This document shows positions 8,653-17,050 of a DNA stretch of 20,289 nucleotides, piece by piece (the first letter of the stretch is position 1; every line of letters begins with the position of its first letter). A program made the position numbers and the translations under genes. The stretch comes from Ignavibacteriaceae bacterium (GTDB lineage Bacteria > Bacteroidota > Ignavibacteria > Ignavibacteriales > Ignavibacteriaceae), in the NCBI GenBank assembly GCA_013388525.1, contig JACAFA010000232.1, positions 1-20,289 on the forward strand. Reading direction: 5' to 3'. Below the pieces are notes generated by a model that was given only the letters and a program-made list of their open reading frames with translations, had not been told where the DNA came from and did not search any database.

Positions 8653-10464
8653 TTAACTAAAATAAGATACCAATAATTCTGCTTTGCTTTTACCAACTAA
8701 CTTTGAAAGTGTTTCAATGTCTGCGTTCTTCACTGCTTCAACACTGCCCAGTTCTCTTAATAATTTTTGTGCCGTTTCCCGACCGATACCCCTGATACCT
8801 GTTAATTCTGTTTTTATAGTTCTATTTGTTCTTCTTTGCCTGTGAAAAGATACCGCAAATCTATGAGCTTCATCTCTTATTTGCTGTAATAATTTCAGTC
8901 CGGAGGAAGTTTTTGGAATTGAAGCCGGGTCTGATTCTCCCGGCAAATACACTTCTTCAAGGCGTTTTGCCAGTCCGATGATTGAGTAGTTTTTTATATC
9001 AAGCGTTTTCAAAGATTCAATTGCACTCGAAAGCTGACCTTTTCCTCCATCAACCATAATAAGATCGGGGAAAGGTTCATTGTTTTCCAGTGCACGTTTA
9101 TATCTCCGTCCAATTACTTCCTTCATACTGGCAAAGTCGTCGGGACCTTCAACATTTTTTATAATAAATTTTCTGTAAAGACTTTTCTTTGGCTTTCCGT
9201 CATGAAATACAACCATGCTGGCTACCGAATCAGTTCCCTGAAGATTAGAAATATCGAAGCATTCGATTTTCCGGGGCAGATTTTTCAATCTCAAATCTCT
9301 CTGCAATGCTGCAAGTGAATATGGGACATTTCCTTTTGCTTTCATTTTCTGAAGCTGAATTTCTTTCAGTTGAAGCATAGTACTTTCTTTACACATCTTT
9401 ACCAGAGCATTCAGAGTTCCACGCCGGGGGATGATAACTTTAATTTTCCTTTCGGCTTTTTGCTTGAGCCAGTCTTCAAGTGCCTCTATATCAGACGGTT
9501 CAGTTTCAACTACTATCTCTTTAGGTATTTCAACATAATCATTATAATAAAACTTTATTGCCGAAGAATAAATTTCTGAGGCGGAACTATTTTCGGTTAT
9601 TGAAAGCCGCAGCTGTTTTTTGCCGACAAGTTTTCCGTTTCTGACATTAAAAACCGAGCACGCACATTCTTTGCCTTCATAAGCTACACTGATTACGTCA
9701 CGGTCCTCAAAATCTTCACTTACTATTTTCTGCTTTGAAGAAATAACTTCAAGCTGATTGATTTTATCTCTATACTCAGCAGCTTTTTCATATTCAAGCT
9801 TCTGAACAGCAATTTCCATTTTTGCTTTGAGGTCTTTGATCAGCTCATCGGTTCGTCCTTTGAGCAGCTTAACTACTTCATTAACCATTTCATTATATTC
9901 AATTTCAGAGATAAGACCTTCGCAAGGGCCATCACATTTTTTAATATGATAGTCGAGGCATACCTTGAATTTCTTTCTCTCAATATTGCGCTGGGTTATA
10001 TCAAGCTGACAGCTTCTGATCTTAAATATCTGATTGATCATTCTTAAAGAACTTCGTAATGCTTTCACGCTTGTATAGGGGCCAAAATATTTTGAACCAT
10101 CCCGTATCACCCGCCTGGTAGCATACACCCGTGGAAATAATTCTTTGGTTACGGTTATAAAAGGATAGCTTTTATCATCCTTAAGATTAATGTTATATCT
10201 CGGTTTATTCTCTTTGATCAGGTTATTCTCAAGAATCAAAGCTTCGACCTCAGAGTCAGTCAATATCAAATCCAGATCGTTAATCTTATTAACCATAGCC
10301 TGTGTTTTAGCAGAATCTGAATTTCCCTGGAAATAACTTTTTACGCGGTGTTTAAGATTTTTTGCTTTACCGACATAAATAACCTTTCCCTTGTCGTCTT
10401 TGAATTGATACACTCCCGGGCTGTCGGGCAGATTCTTTAATAATGAACCGAGTTTATCATTCAT
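8653..10464 (-). CDS. uvrC: UvrABC system protein C (excinuclease subunit)
   Basis: UvrC makes both incisions in nucleotide excision repair together with UvrB. The 603-residue protein has the full domain order: a GIY-YIG nuclease at the N-terminus (GVY at 17-19, YVGKAKNL at 30-37, Arg40), a Cys-bearing linker (CLDYHIKKCDGPCEG), a UVR motif (about 210-240, KLEYEKAAEYRDKINQLE), the RNase H-like C-terminal nuclease (FDISNLQGTDSVASMVVF, then IMVDGGKGQL), and a helix-hairpin-helix at the end (GIRGIGRETAQKLL). Length is normal. No clear Shine-Dalgarno precedes the ATG. An 8-bp inverted repeat lies 24 bp upstream. Confidence 0.97.
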   Translation of the reverse strand: MNDKLGSLLKNLPDSPGVYQFKDDKGKVIYVGKAKNLKHRVKSYFQGNSDSAKTQAMVNKINDLDLILTDSEVEALILENNLIKENKPRYNINLKDDKSYPFITVTKELFPRVYATRRVIRDGSKYFGPYTSVKALRSSLRMINQIFKIRSCQLDITQRNIERKKFKVCLDYHIKKCDGPCEGLISEIEYNEMVNEVVKLLKGRTDELIKDLKAKMEIAVQKLEYEKAAEYRDKINQLEVISSKQKIVSEDFEDRDVISVAYEGKECACSVFNVRNGKLVGKKQLRLSITENSSASEIYSSAIKFYYNDYVEIPKEIVVETEPSDIEALEDWLKQKAERKIKVIIPRRGTLNALVKMCKESTMLQLKEIQLQKMKAKGNVPYSLAALQRDLRLKNLPRKIECFDISNLQGTDSVASMVVFHDGKPKKSLYRKFIIKNVEGPDDFASMKEVIGRRYKRALENNEPFPDLIMVDGGKGQLSSAIESLKTLDIKNYSIIGLAKRLEEVYLPGESDPASIPKTSSGLKLLQQIRDEAHRFAVSFHRQRRTNRTIKTELTGIRGIGRETAQKLLRELGSVEAVKNADIETLSKLVGKSKAELLVSYFS

Positions 10465-10487
10465 AAAAATTCGATAAAATAATTAAG

Positions 10488-10511
10488 CTTGTGGACAATA
10501 TAATCCACAAG
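10488..10511 (-). terminator. Perfect 8-bp inverted repeat between glgC and uvrC
   Basis: CTTGTGGA (10488-10495) and TCCACAAG (10504-10511) form a perfect 8-bp stem with an 8-nt loop. On the minus strand it follows the glgC stop and is trailed by a T-rich stretch (TTAATTATTTTAT), so a glgC terminator or attenuator is the simplest reading. An operator for uvrC, whose ATG is 24 bp further on, is the alternative. Confidence 0.45.
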
Positions 10512-10553
10512 AGAATTCTAAAAAAGATTTTTATAGGGTGAGTGAATTAGCTA

Positions 10554-11795
10554 TTAAGACAAAACCTGGTTCTTGGCAATCACAACAATGCCGCTTTCTG
10601 AAACTGTAAATTTTTTCTTGTCGCCCTCAAGATCAAATCCAATTTCATATCCCTCCGGAATGTTAACATTTTTATCAATAATTGCTCGTCTTATTCGTGC
10701 GTGCCTTCCTACATTGCAATTAGCCATAATTATAGAATCAGTTACATACGAAAAGCTGTTTACACGCACACCGGGTCCTAAAATTGATCTTTCAACCAGA
10801 CCTCCTGAAACAATCGACCCATCACAGATAAGGGAATTAAGACTTCGTCCAACTCTTTCGCCCTCGTGAGAGACTGTTTTTGCAGGAGGATACTGATATT
10901 GATAAGTTCTCATTGGCCAGCTTAAGTCGTAAAAGTTAAATTCCGGAGTAACGTTTATCAGGTCCATACTTGCATCAAAGTAGCTTTCAATTGTTCCGAT
11001 ATCACGCCAATAAGTTTTTTGCTTTTTGTTTTCGTCCTCAAATTTGTAAGCAATAACATTAAGTTTTGATTTTACCATGTAGGGAATTACATCTTTGCCG
11101 AAATCATGCCCGGGGATTTTTTTGGATTCCATTTCCAGTAAAACATCCCTGAGTATATTTGAATTAAAAATGTAAATTCCCATATTCACAAATGAATAAC
11201 CCGGTTTATCAGGAATTTCGGGAGGTTTGGTTGGCTTTTCTATGAAAGAATTTACCGAATAGTTGCTATCAACACCAACTATTCCAAATCTTGATGCGTC
11301 TTCTGCCGGTACCTCAATGCAGCCGATGGAAAGATCAGATTTTTTTTCAATGTGGTAAAGAATGAATTTCAGATAGTCCATTTTATAGATATGATCGCCG
11401 CCAAGAATTAAAACCCATTTAGCCTTTCTTTCGCTGGAAAACAAATTCATATTCTGATAAATGGCATTTGCTGTACCAAGGTACCAGTCGTTGTTCATTT
11501 TTCGCTGAGGCGGAATTGCATAAATAAATTCTCCAAGCTCCGGGTTGAAAATACTCCAGGCTTCAAACAGGTGCTGATTGAGTGAATCAGATTTGTATTG
11601 AGTAAGAACATAAATTCTTCTCAGGCCTGAGTTAAGGCAATTAGAAAGTGCAAAATCAATTATTCTGTATTTCCCACCGAAAGGTACTGCTGGTTTTGAT
11701 CTGAAAGCAGTTAATGGATACAATCTTTCACCCTGCCCGCCGGCAAGAATCATAGTAATTGTTTCGCGTAAGATAGAAGAACCGGGGTATGTCAT
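10554..11795 (-). CDS. glgC: Glucose-1-phosphate adenylyltransferase (ADP-glucose pyrophosphorylase)
   Basis: Makes ADP-glucose from ATP and glucose-1-phosphate, the committed step of bacterial glycogen synthesis. The 413-residue protein has the nucleotidyltransferase motif AGGQGERLYPLT near the N-terminus, then RIIDFALSNCLNSG, DWYLGTANAI, GGDHIYKMDY, SFIEKP and the YWRDIGTIESY segment. A left-handed beta-helix follows in the last 120 residues (SIVSGGLVERSILGPGVRV). The ATG at 11795 is chosen because AAGGA lies 6 nt upstream; an in-frame TTG at 11801 would leave almost no spacing. No other glycogen gene is adjacent; uvrC follows on the same strand after 89 bp. Confidence 0.95.
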   Translation of the reverse strand: MTYPGSSILRETITMILAGGQGERLYPLTAFRSKPAVPFGGKYRIIDFALSNCLNSGLRRIYVLTQYKSDSLNQHLFEAWSIFNPELGEFIYAIPPQRKMNNDWYLGTANAIYQNMNLFSSERKAKWVLILGGDHIYKMDYLKFILYHIEKKSDLSIGCIEVPAEDASRFGIVGVDSNYSVNSFIEKPTKPPEIPDKPGYSFVNMGIYIFNSNILRDVLLEMESKKIPGHDFGKDVIPYMVKSKLNVIAYKFEDENKKQKTYWRDIGTIESYFDASMDLINVTPEFNFYDLSWPMRTYQYQYPPAKTVSHEGERVGRSLNSLICDGSIVSGGLVERSILGPGVRVNSFSYVTDSIIMANCNVGRHARIRRAIIDKNVNIPEGYEIGFDLEGDKKKFTVSESGIVVIAKNQVLS

Positions 11796-11817
11796 AAGCA
11801 ATCCTTAAAGTTCACTT

Positions 11818-11848
11818 CGAATATATTGAAATATGATTTGATTGGCAA
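11818..11848 (-). promoter_or_regulatory. Candidate promoter of glgC
   Basis: On the minus strand TTG (11848-11846), a 20-nt spacer and TATATTCG (11825-11818) give one mismatch to TAnnTTTG. It lies 23 bp upstream of the glgC ATG. Confidence 0.4.
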
Positions 11849-11875
11849 TTAACCATTTAATTAAATTATGGTTAA
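11849..11875. promoter_or_regulatory. Inverted repeat in the glgC / M1 peptidase divergent region
   Basis: TTAACCAT (11849-11856) and ATGGTTAA (11868-11875) are perfect 8-bp arms around an 11-bp AT-only centre. The element abuts the candidate glgC -33 box, a position expected of an operator for one or both divergent genes. No regulator is known. Confidence 0.4.
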
Positions 11876-11910
11876 GAAAAAATTGCTCATTAAGGCTGAA
11901 GAGATTCAAA

Positions 11911-11926
11911 TCAGGAACTATCCTGA
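11911..11926 (+). promoter_or_regulatory. Short hairpin in the leader of the M1 peptidase gene
   Basis: TCAGGA (11911-11916), loop ACTA, TCCTGA (11921-11926) form a perfect 6-bp stem ending 13 bp before the ATG at 11940. It could pair away the AGGA it contains and so affect translation, but this is only a possibility. Confidence 0.3.
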
Positions 11927-11939
11927 ATAACCGGTTGAT

Positions 11940-13649
11940 ATGAAATTTATTAAAAAATATAAAATACATTTCCTGCCCGTAGCATTATTTTCAGTAATTT
12001 TCATTGCTGGTTGGGAATTCGGGCTTTCGCCGCTGAAGATTTCTTTCCGTGAGCTAATTGAAGGCAGAAAAACAATCGTTCAGAAAATGATGCATTCGGT
12101 TGGAAACCAGCCGGGGTATATTACCGAAAATCAATTTGATATTGATATTCTTAAGTATGATCTGGAGATTGAATTATTCCCCCAGCAAAAAGTTCTGAAA
12201 GGGAAATGCCTGATCACCGGTCTAATTAAGGATAAAAATATCAAAAGTATAGATCTGAATTTCTATGACAATCTGAAAATAAATTATGCTTCACTAAATT
12301 CAGAAGAAGTCGGCTACATTCGTTCCCAATTTCATATTTCATTCCCAAAACCTGCCGCTTTGACGGATACATTTAAAATAAGAATTGATTATGAGGGGAC
12401 ACCAAAAAGATTAGGATTTGCCTCTTTTGTTTTCGGAGAAGTCAATGGGCGCTCCCTTATTTATAACCTTAGCGAGCCGACTTATGCTTCGACGTGGTTT
12501 CCGTGTAATGATATACCCGGCGATAAATTTCTTCTTGAAATAAAAATTACAAATGATCAGGATAAAGTTTCTGTTTCAAATGGTATTTTGAAATCGATCA
12601 ATCACTCAGGACAAAGAAAAACTTACGAATGGTACACGGTTTATCCAATCTCAACTTATCTGGTTGCGCTCTACTCATCTGATTATGTGAATTTCACAGA
12701 TAAGTATATTTCGCTTGATAAAAAAGATACGATGCTGATCGACTATTATGTTACCCCTGAACATTTAGAAGAGGGTAAAGTTGATTTTGAAGAGCATCCT
12801 GATATGCTCCGTTTCTTCAGCCAGACATTTGGAGAATATCCCTTTATTAAAGAAAAGTATGGAGTTGCTGAATTTCTTTGGTTGATAGGTGCAATGGAGC
12901 ATCAAACAATTACCGGAATGAGTTATAATATGATTGGCGGCAATAAATTCTTCAATGATACTTATGTTCACGAGCTTGCTCATCATTGGTGGGGTAATGC
13001 AATTGGACCTAAGTCCTGGAAAGACATCTGGTTAAATGAGGGTTTTGCAACCTATTCTGAAGCTTTGTATTCCGAACATAAGGCGGGGAAGAAAGCACTT
13101 ATTTCAACCATGCTTTCAAAGTTCGATGAAAATTTTGATGGGAAGCTTTATAATCCCGATTATTTATTCAGCTCGTTGGTTTATGATAAAGGCAGTTGGG
13201 TTTTACATATGCTCCGCTGGGAAGTTGGTGACTCTGTATTTTTTAATATCCTGAGAAAATACTTTGACAATTATAAATATTCTGCTGCTGACACAAAAGA
13301 CTTTCAGCGGATCTGCGAATCGGTTGCAAATAAAAGCCTGGATAAATTTTTTAAGCAATGGGTTTTTGATGGTGAGGATATAATTAAACTCGATTATTCA
13401 GCAAAGTATAACCGGGTAAATGATTCTTGTTCTGTTGAACTTGAATTTGAACAGACTCAAAAAGGATATGAGGTTTATGAATTTAAACTGGAAATACAAT
13501 TTGCATTCAAGAATGGAGAAATTGAAAAGCGAACTGTTTATATCAGTGATAGAAAACAAAAGGTCGCTTTCAGATTTATGGAAGAACCAACCGAAATTAT
13601 TCCCGATCCCGATAGCTGGCTTCTGATGAAGTCAAAAAGAATTTATTAG
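11940..13649 (+). CDS. M1 family zinc aminopeptidase, membrane-anchored or exported
   Basis: Removes N-terminal residues from peptides. The 569-residue protein begins with a basic stretch and a hydrophobic segment (about residues 10-26), a signal peptide or anchor that would place the enzyme in the periplasm or on a membrane. The catalytic zinc site is complete: HELAHHWWGN with His344, Glu345, His348, and the third ligand Glu367 in NEGFATYSE, at the usual 18-residue spacing. The substrate motif is GAMEH (317-321), not the common GAMEN; the Glu is kept. It is shorter than full-size M1 enzymes (about 850-900) and appears to lack the large C-terminal helical domain. It is followed on the same strand by lpxH. 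Confidence 0.9.
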   Translation: MKFIKKYKIHFLPVALFSVIFIAGWEFGLSPLKISFRELIEGRKTIVQKMMHSVGNQPGYITENQFDIDILKYDLEIELFPQQKVLKGKCLITGLIKDKNIKSIDLNFYDNLKINYASLNSEEVGYIRSQFHISFPKPAALTDTFKIRIDYEGTPKRLGFASFVFGEVNGRSLIYNLSEPTYASTWFPCNDIPGDKFLLEIKITNDQDKVSVSNGILKSINHSGQRKTYEWYTVYPISTYLVALYSSDYVNFTDKYISLDKKDTMLIDYYVTPEHLEEGKVDFEEHPDMLRFFSQTFGEYPFIKEKYGVAEFLWLIGAMEHQTITGMSYNMIGGNKFFNDTYVHELAHHWWGNAIGPKSWKDIWLNEGFATYSEALYSEHKAGKKALISTMLSKFDENFDGKLYNPDYLFSSLVYDKGSWVLHMLRWEVGDSVFFNILRKYFDNYKYSAADTKDFQRICESVANKSLDKFFKQWVFDGEDIIKLDYSAKYNRVNDSCSVELEFEQTQKGYEVYEFKLEIQFAFKNGEIEKRTVYISDRKQKVAFRFMEEPTEIIPDPDSWLLMKSKRIY

Positions 13650-13680
13650 ATTTGCGAAGTAAAAAATAATTGGTAAATAA

Positions 13681-14412
13681 AGCATCGACTCACTTAAAAC
13701 ATATTTCTTCATCTCCGATATTCACCTCGGGCTGGAATCAAAGGAAAAGGAAGATTTAAAAGAGAAATCTCTTGTAAGTTTTTTGAACTTCGCAAAAGAC
13801 AACTGTGACGAATTATTTATTGTCGGCGATCTTTTTGATTACTGGTTTGAGTATAAAAGGGTTTATCAAAAAGGATTTTACAGAACTTTAAGTGCACTAA
13901 AAGATATATCAGAAAAGGGAATAGTTATTCATTATTTTATTGGAAATCATGATTTTCTTCACCGTGATTTTTTCAAGAAAGAATACGGGGCGATCCTTTA
14001 TGAAGATGCTGCAAGTTTTAATTTGAACAATAAGAAATTCTTTATCGGACATGGTGATGGATTGGTAAAAAATGATTATGGTTACCTTGTCCTGAAAAAA
14101 ATCTTAAGAAACAGGTTTCTGCAGAAAGCATATTCGCTTATTCATCCCGATCTCGGTGTAGCGCTTGCAAGCAAAACGAGTAAAAAAAGCAGAGATTACA
14201 CTACCAAAAAAGATTATGGTGAAGGTGATGGTTTGTTTGATGCAGCAAAAAAATATATCGATAAAGGTTTTGATTTTGTTTTGTTTGGTCATCTTCATCA
14301 GCGGTGCTTTATAAAATATAATAATGGATTTTATATAAACCTGGGCACCTGGTTAGAATCTCCATGCTACGGGATTTACAAAGAAAATTTTGAAATTATA
14401 AACTGGAAATAA
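13681..14412 (+). CDS. lpxH: UDP-2,3-diacylglucosamine diphosphatase (LpxH-type), start codon unresolved
   Basis: Hydrolyses UDP-2,3-diacylglucosamine to lipid X, a cytoplasmic-face step of lipid A synthesis. The calcineurin-like metallophosphatase motifs are all present in one frame: FFISDIHLG (from 13705), GDLFDYW, GNHDFLH, GHGDG and GHLHQ. Homology begins at about 13702. The frame opens after a stop at 13678-13680 and contains no ATG, GTG or TTG before TTG 13783, which lies past the DIHLG metal motif and cannot be the true start. A TTG at 13670 lies in another frame and would join if one base were added near the A run at 13696-13699. So a sequence error, a frameshift or a rare start (ATC 13684) is likely. 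The listed left end is simply the frame opening. A class A PBP gene follows after 17 bp. Confidence 0.85.
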   Translation, partial: SIDSLKTYFFISDIHLGLESKEKEDLKEKSLVSFLNFAKDNCDELFIVGDLFDYWFEYKRVYQKGFYRTLSALKDISEKGIVIHYFIGNHDFLHRDFFKKEYGAILYEDAASFNLNNKKFFIGHGDGLVKNDYGYLVLKKILRNRFLQKAYSLIHPDLGVALASKTSKKSRDYTTKKDYGEGDGLFDAAKKYIDKGFDFVLFGHLHQRCFIKYNNGFYINLGTWLESPCYGIYKENFEIINWK

Positions 14413-14429
14413 AACTTTTTATTTAAGAT

Positions 14430-16688
14430 ATGGCAAGTAATCAGCAAAAAAATCCTAACTCATACAGGGGAAGCGGCAAGCAAAACAATCAAAAGGATAA
14501 ACGTAAAAGAAAACTTATTATTCTTTCGGTTGTTTCGTTCATCATAATATTCTTTATCATTTATACCTATGCAGGACTACCGTCACTTGAGGAATTAGCT
14601 AATCCAAAACCTCAGCTTGCAAGCAAGGTTTACTCCGCTGATGGTGAACTGATCGGGCAGTTTTTCATTGAGAACAGAATTGAAACTGATATTGACAGCA
14701 TTCCTAAGTTTGTTATTGATGCACTGATTGCTACAGAAGACAGGAGATTTTATGACCACTGGGGAGTTGATCTTTTAAGATTCGCAAAGGCAATGCTCAA
14801 AAATATTTTTACTTTCTCACGTGAAGGCGCAAGTACAATTACACAGCAGCTTGCAAAAAATCTTTATGGATTAAAAGAAGGAAGAGAAAATCTCTTTGAT
14901 ACAGGAATCAGAAAAATACGTGAATGGATAACAGCTGTACAAATTGAAAAGAACTTTACAAAAAAAGAGATTCTTGAATTGTATCTGAACGTTTCTTATT
15001 TCGGCCGAAGTGCTTATGGAATTGAAACAGCAGCAAAAGTGTATTTCAATAAAAAAGCAAGCCAGCTAACTCTTCCTGAAGCCGCGCTGTTTATTGCGTT
15101 GCTCAAATCTTCAGAGCAATATGACCCGATAAAAAAATATGATGCTGCAATACAGAGACGAAACCTGGTAATGAAGAATATGGTTGTAACCGAAATGTTA
15201 AGCGAAGCTGAGTACGAAAGACTGAAAGATCTGCCAATTGTCCTCACCTCGGAAAGAATCAGCGGTTTAAGATCTGAAGCTCCTCATTTTATGGAATATG
15301 TACGGCAGCAAATGGCTGCAATGTCTGATGAATACGGCTATGATCTATACAGGGATGGACTTTCGATTTATACTTCGCTCGATTTACGAATGCAGCGTAT
15401 AGCAAACCGTGTCAGTAAAGCTCATCTTGTGGAATATCAGAAATTATTTAATCAGAACTGGAGCTGGGAAAAAAATAAAAGTCTGCTTTCAACACTTCTG
15501 GATAAAGCCATTAAAAATTCGGGCAGATATAATTCTACTTCAACGCAGGAAGAAAAAACCAGGATTTACAACAAGCTTAAATACGATCCTAAATTTATTG
15601 ATTCTGTTAAAACTGCCGAGAGTACAGTTCAGGTTGGATTTGTCGTAATCGATCCGGAGACAGGAGAAATTAAAGCAATGGTTGGTGGACAAAACCAGGA
15701 ATTCGGAAGGGGACTTAATCACGTTACCGGAATCCGGAGACAACCCGGATCGGCATTCAAACCATTCACTTATACAACAGCGATAGACAACGGATATTTT
15801 CCGGCTTACACTTTGCTTAATCAAAAATTTGAATACAAAGGATGGTCGCCTGATAATGCAGGATTTGATTACAGCGGATATGAAACAATGAGATGGGGAC
15901 TGGCAAATTCAGTAAACGTTATGACCGGAAGAATGACTATCAGCGAAATAGCTCCGCCCTGGCAGGTTGTTCAGATTGCAAAACGAATGGGAATTGAATC
16001 ACCTCTTACTCCTTATCCATCAATTGCGCTTGGGACTTCGGAAGTTAGTCCGCTTGAAATCACATCAGCGTTTGGAACATTTGTAAATAAAGGAATTCAC
16101 GTTGAACCGATTTCAATATTAAGAATCGAAGACCGAAACGGAATTTTGATTGATGAGTTTAAACCTGAAACTATTCAGGCAATTTCACCTCAAACAGCTT
16201 CAATAATGGTTGATATGCTTCAGGATGTAGTTAATTATGGAACAGGTTCATCGGTCAGAAGATTCTTTCAGTATCCTGCTGCAGGTAAAACCGGCACGAC
16301 ACAGAATTTTTCAGATGCCTGGTTTGTTGGATTCACCGGTTCGCTTGCCGCGGGTGTCTGGGTTGGTTTTGATGATCACAGGGTAAAATTTACAAACTGG
16401 TATGGACAGGGTGCACGTGCAGCACTTCCTATCTGGGCCAGATTTATGGAAGCAGCTTATAAAGAATTAAAAATTCCTTTAAAATATTTTGAACTTGCTG
16501 AAGGTGTAATCACTGCTGAGTTTTGTAAAGAATCCATGGATATAGGTGATACAAGACTTGCGACCGGTAATTGCCGGGAAACATTTACGGATATTGTAAA
16601 TGAGGACAACCTTCCGCAGGAATGTGATTTACATTCAGGTGCTCAGCGGATAAGAAAGGAAGATCAAAGCGGCGATTCACGCTGGTAA
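14430..16688 (+). CDS. Class A penicillin-binding protein 1A (glycosyltransferase/transpeptidase)
   Basis: Builds peptidoglycan: the glycosyltransferase domain polymerises lipid II and the transpeptidase domain cross-links stems, in the periplasm. The 752-residue protein has a basic cytoplasmic tail, one transmembrane helix (about 28-47), and a GT51 domain with catalytic Glu103 in TEDRRFYDHWG followed by GASTITQQLAKNL. The transpeptidase domain has Ser441 in PGSAFKPF (SxxK), SVN in ANSVNVMTG and KTGTT from Lys620. The tail contains three cysteines and is unassigned. All key residues are intact. The gene lies 17 bp after lpxH, consistent with a shared envelope operon. Confidence 0.95.
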   Translation: MASNQQKNPNSYRGSGKQNNQKDKRKRKLIILSVVSFIIIFFIIYTYAGLPSLEELANPKPQLASKVYSADGELIGQFFIENRIETDIDSIPKFVIDALIATEDRRFYDHWGVDLLRFAKAMLKNIFTFSREGASTITQQLAKNLYGLKEGRENLFDTGIRKIREWITAVQIEKNFTKKEILELYLNVSYFGRSAYGIETAAKVYFNKKASQLTLPEAALFIALLKSSEQYDPIKKYDAAIQRRNLVMKNMVVTEMLSEAEYERLKDLPIVLTSERISGLRSEAPHFMEYVRQQMAAMSDEYGYDLYRDGLSIYTSLDLRMQRIANRVSKAHLVEYQKLFNQNWSWEKNKSLLSTLLDKAIKNSGRYNSTSTQEEKTRIYNKLKYDPKFIDSVKTAESTVQVGFVVIDPETGEIKAMVGGQNQEFGRGLNHVTGIRRQPGSAFKPFTYTTAIDNGYFPAYTLLNQKFEYKGWSPDNAGFDYSGYETMRWGLANSVNVMTGRMTISEIAPPWQVVQIAKRMGIESPLTPYPSIALGTSEVSPLEITSAFGTFVNKGIHVEPISILRIEDRNGILIDEFKPETIQAISPQTASIMVDMLQDVVNYGTGSSVRRFFQYPAAGKTGTTQNFSDAWFVGFTGSLAAGVWVGFDDHRVKFTNWYGQGARAALPIWARFMEAAYKELKIPLKYFELAEGVITAEFCKESMDIGDTRLATGNCRETFTDIVNEDNLPQECDLHSGAQRIRKEDQSGDSRW

Positions 16689-16704
16689 ATTCTTTAGCGG
16701 AGAG

Positions 16705-16735
16705 TTTAACACATAAAGGATTTTTTGTAAATTTG
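16705..16735 (+). promoter_or_regulatory. Candidate promoter of tRNA-Leu
   Basis: TAAATTTG (16728-16735) is a perfect TAnnTTTG box; TTT (16705-16707, one mismatch to TTG) lies 20 nt before it. Transcription would start about a dozen bases ahead of the tRNA. Confidence 0.4.
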
Positions 16736-16753
16736 ATTTGTTGATTTTCGTAT

Positions 16754-16837
16754 GCCCGGATGGTGAAATTGGTATACACGCTAGCTTCAGGAGCTAGTCC
16801 ACGTACGTGGGTGCAGGTTCAAGTCCTGTTCCGGGCA
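16754..16837 (+). tRNA. tRNA-Leu(CAG)
   Basis: A complete class II tRNA. The acceptor arms GCCCGGA (16754-16760) and TCCGGGC (16830-16836) pair perfectly, with discriminator A at 16837. The anticodon stem CTAGC/GCTAG encloses the loop TTCAGGA, giving anticodon CAG for codon CUG. The long variable arm CCACG-TA-CGTGG and the T loop TTCAAGT are typical of tRNA-Leu. The terminal CCA is not encoded. It marks the boundary between core genes and the CRISPR-Cas segment; no second copy of its 3' end is seen nearby. Confidence 0.97.
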
Positions 16838-16857
16838 CAAACTGATAAAACCTTTCT

Positions 16858-16874
16858 CAATTCACAATGAATTG
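16858..16874 (+). terminator. Stem-loop after tRNA-Leu
   Basis: CAATTCA (16858-16864) and TGAATTG (16868-16874) form a perfect 7-bp stem with a 3-nt loop, about 20 nt after the tRNA and followed by a T-rich stretch. A weak, AT-rich terminator is plausible. Confidence 0.4.
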
Positions 16875-16995
16875 CTCTTCCTGTTATTTTATAAATCAAC
16901 TTCTCAAGCACTTTTAAGAGAAAAAATTGAATTAAAGATTCCATCGGACGGGAGTGACATTCTGTCATATAACAGCTTAAATCACTCTGAAAAGC

Positions 16996-17050
16996 TTTAC
17001 CGAAATTATACCGAAATCATGACGAAATTATAGCGAAGTTATAGCGAGGC
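16996..17050 (+). repeat. Five-copy degenerate 11-bp tandem repeat
   Basis: The consecutive units are TTTACCGAAAT, TATACCGAAAT, CATGACGAAAT, TATAGCGAAGT and TATAGCGAGGC. The core CGAAAT recurs at exactly 11-bp steps, about one turn of the helix. Because 11 is not a multiple of 3, the array is not a coding repeat. It lies 276 bp upstream of cas6. Confidence 0.75.

Noticed and set aside
12888..12902. GAMEH instead of GAMEN in the M1 aminopeptidase
   Set aside because: The essential Glu and full zinc site are kept, and this looks like a variant of short bacterial M1 enzymes rather than a defect.
16754..16837. tRNA-Leu as an integration site for the CRISPR segment
   Set aside because: No integrase gene and no repeated copy of the tRNA 3' end is visible in the window.
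16880..17031. Plus-strand open frame running from the tRNA end to a TAG within the 11-bp repeats
   Set aside because: It lacks a convincing start and ribosome site, has no recognisable motif, and runs into non-coding repeats; left as intergenic.
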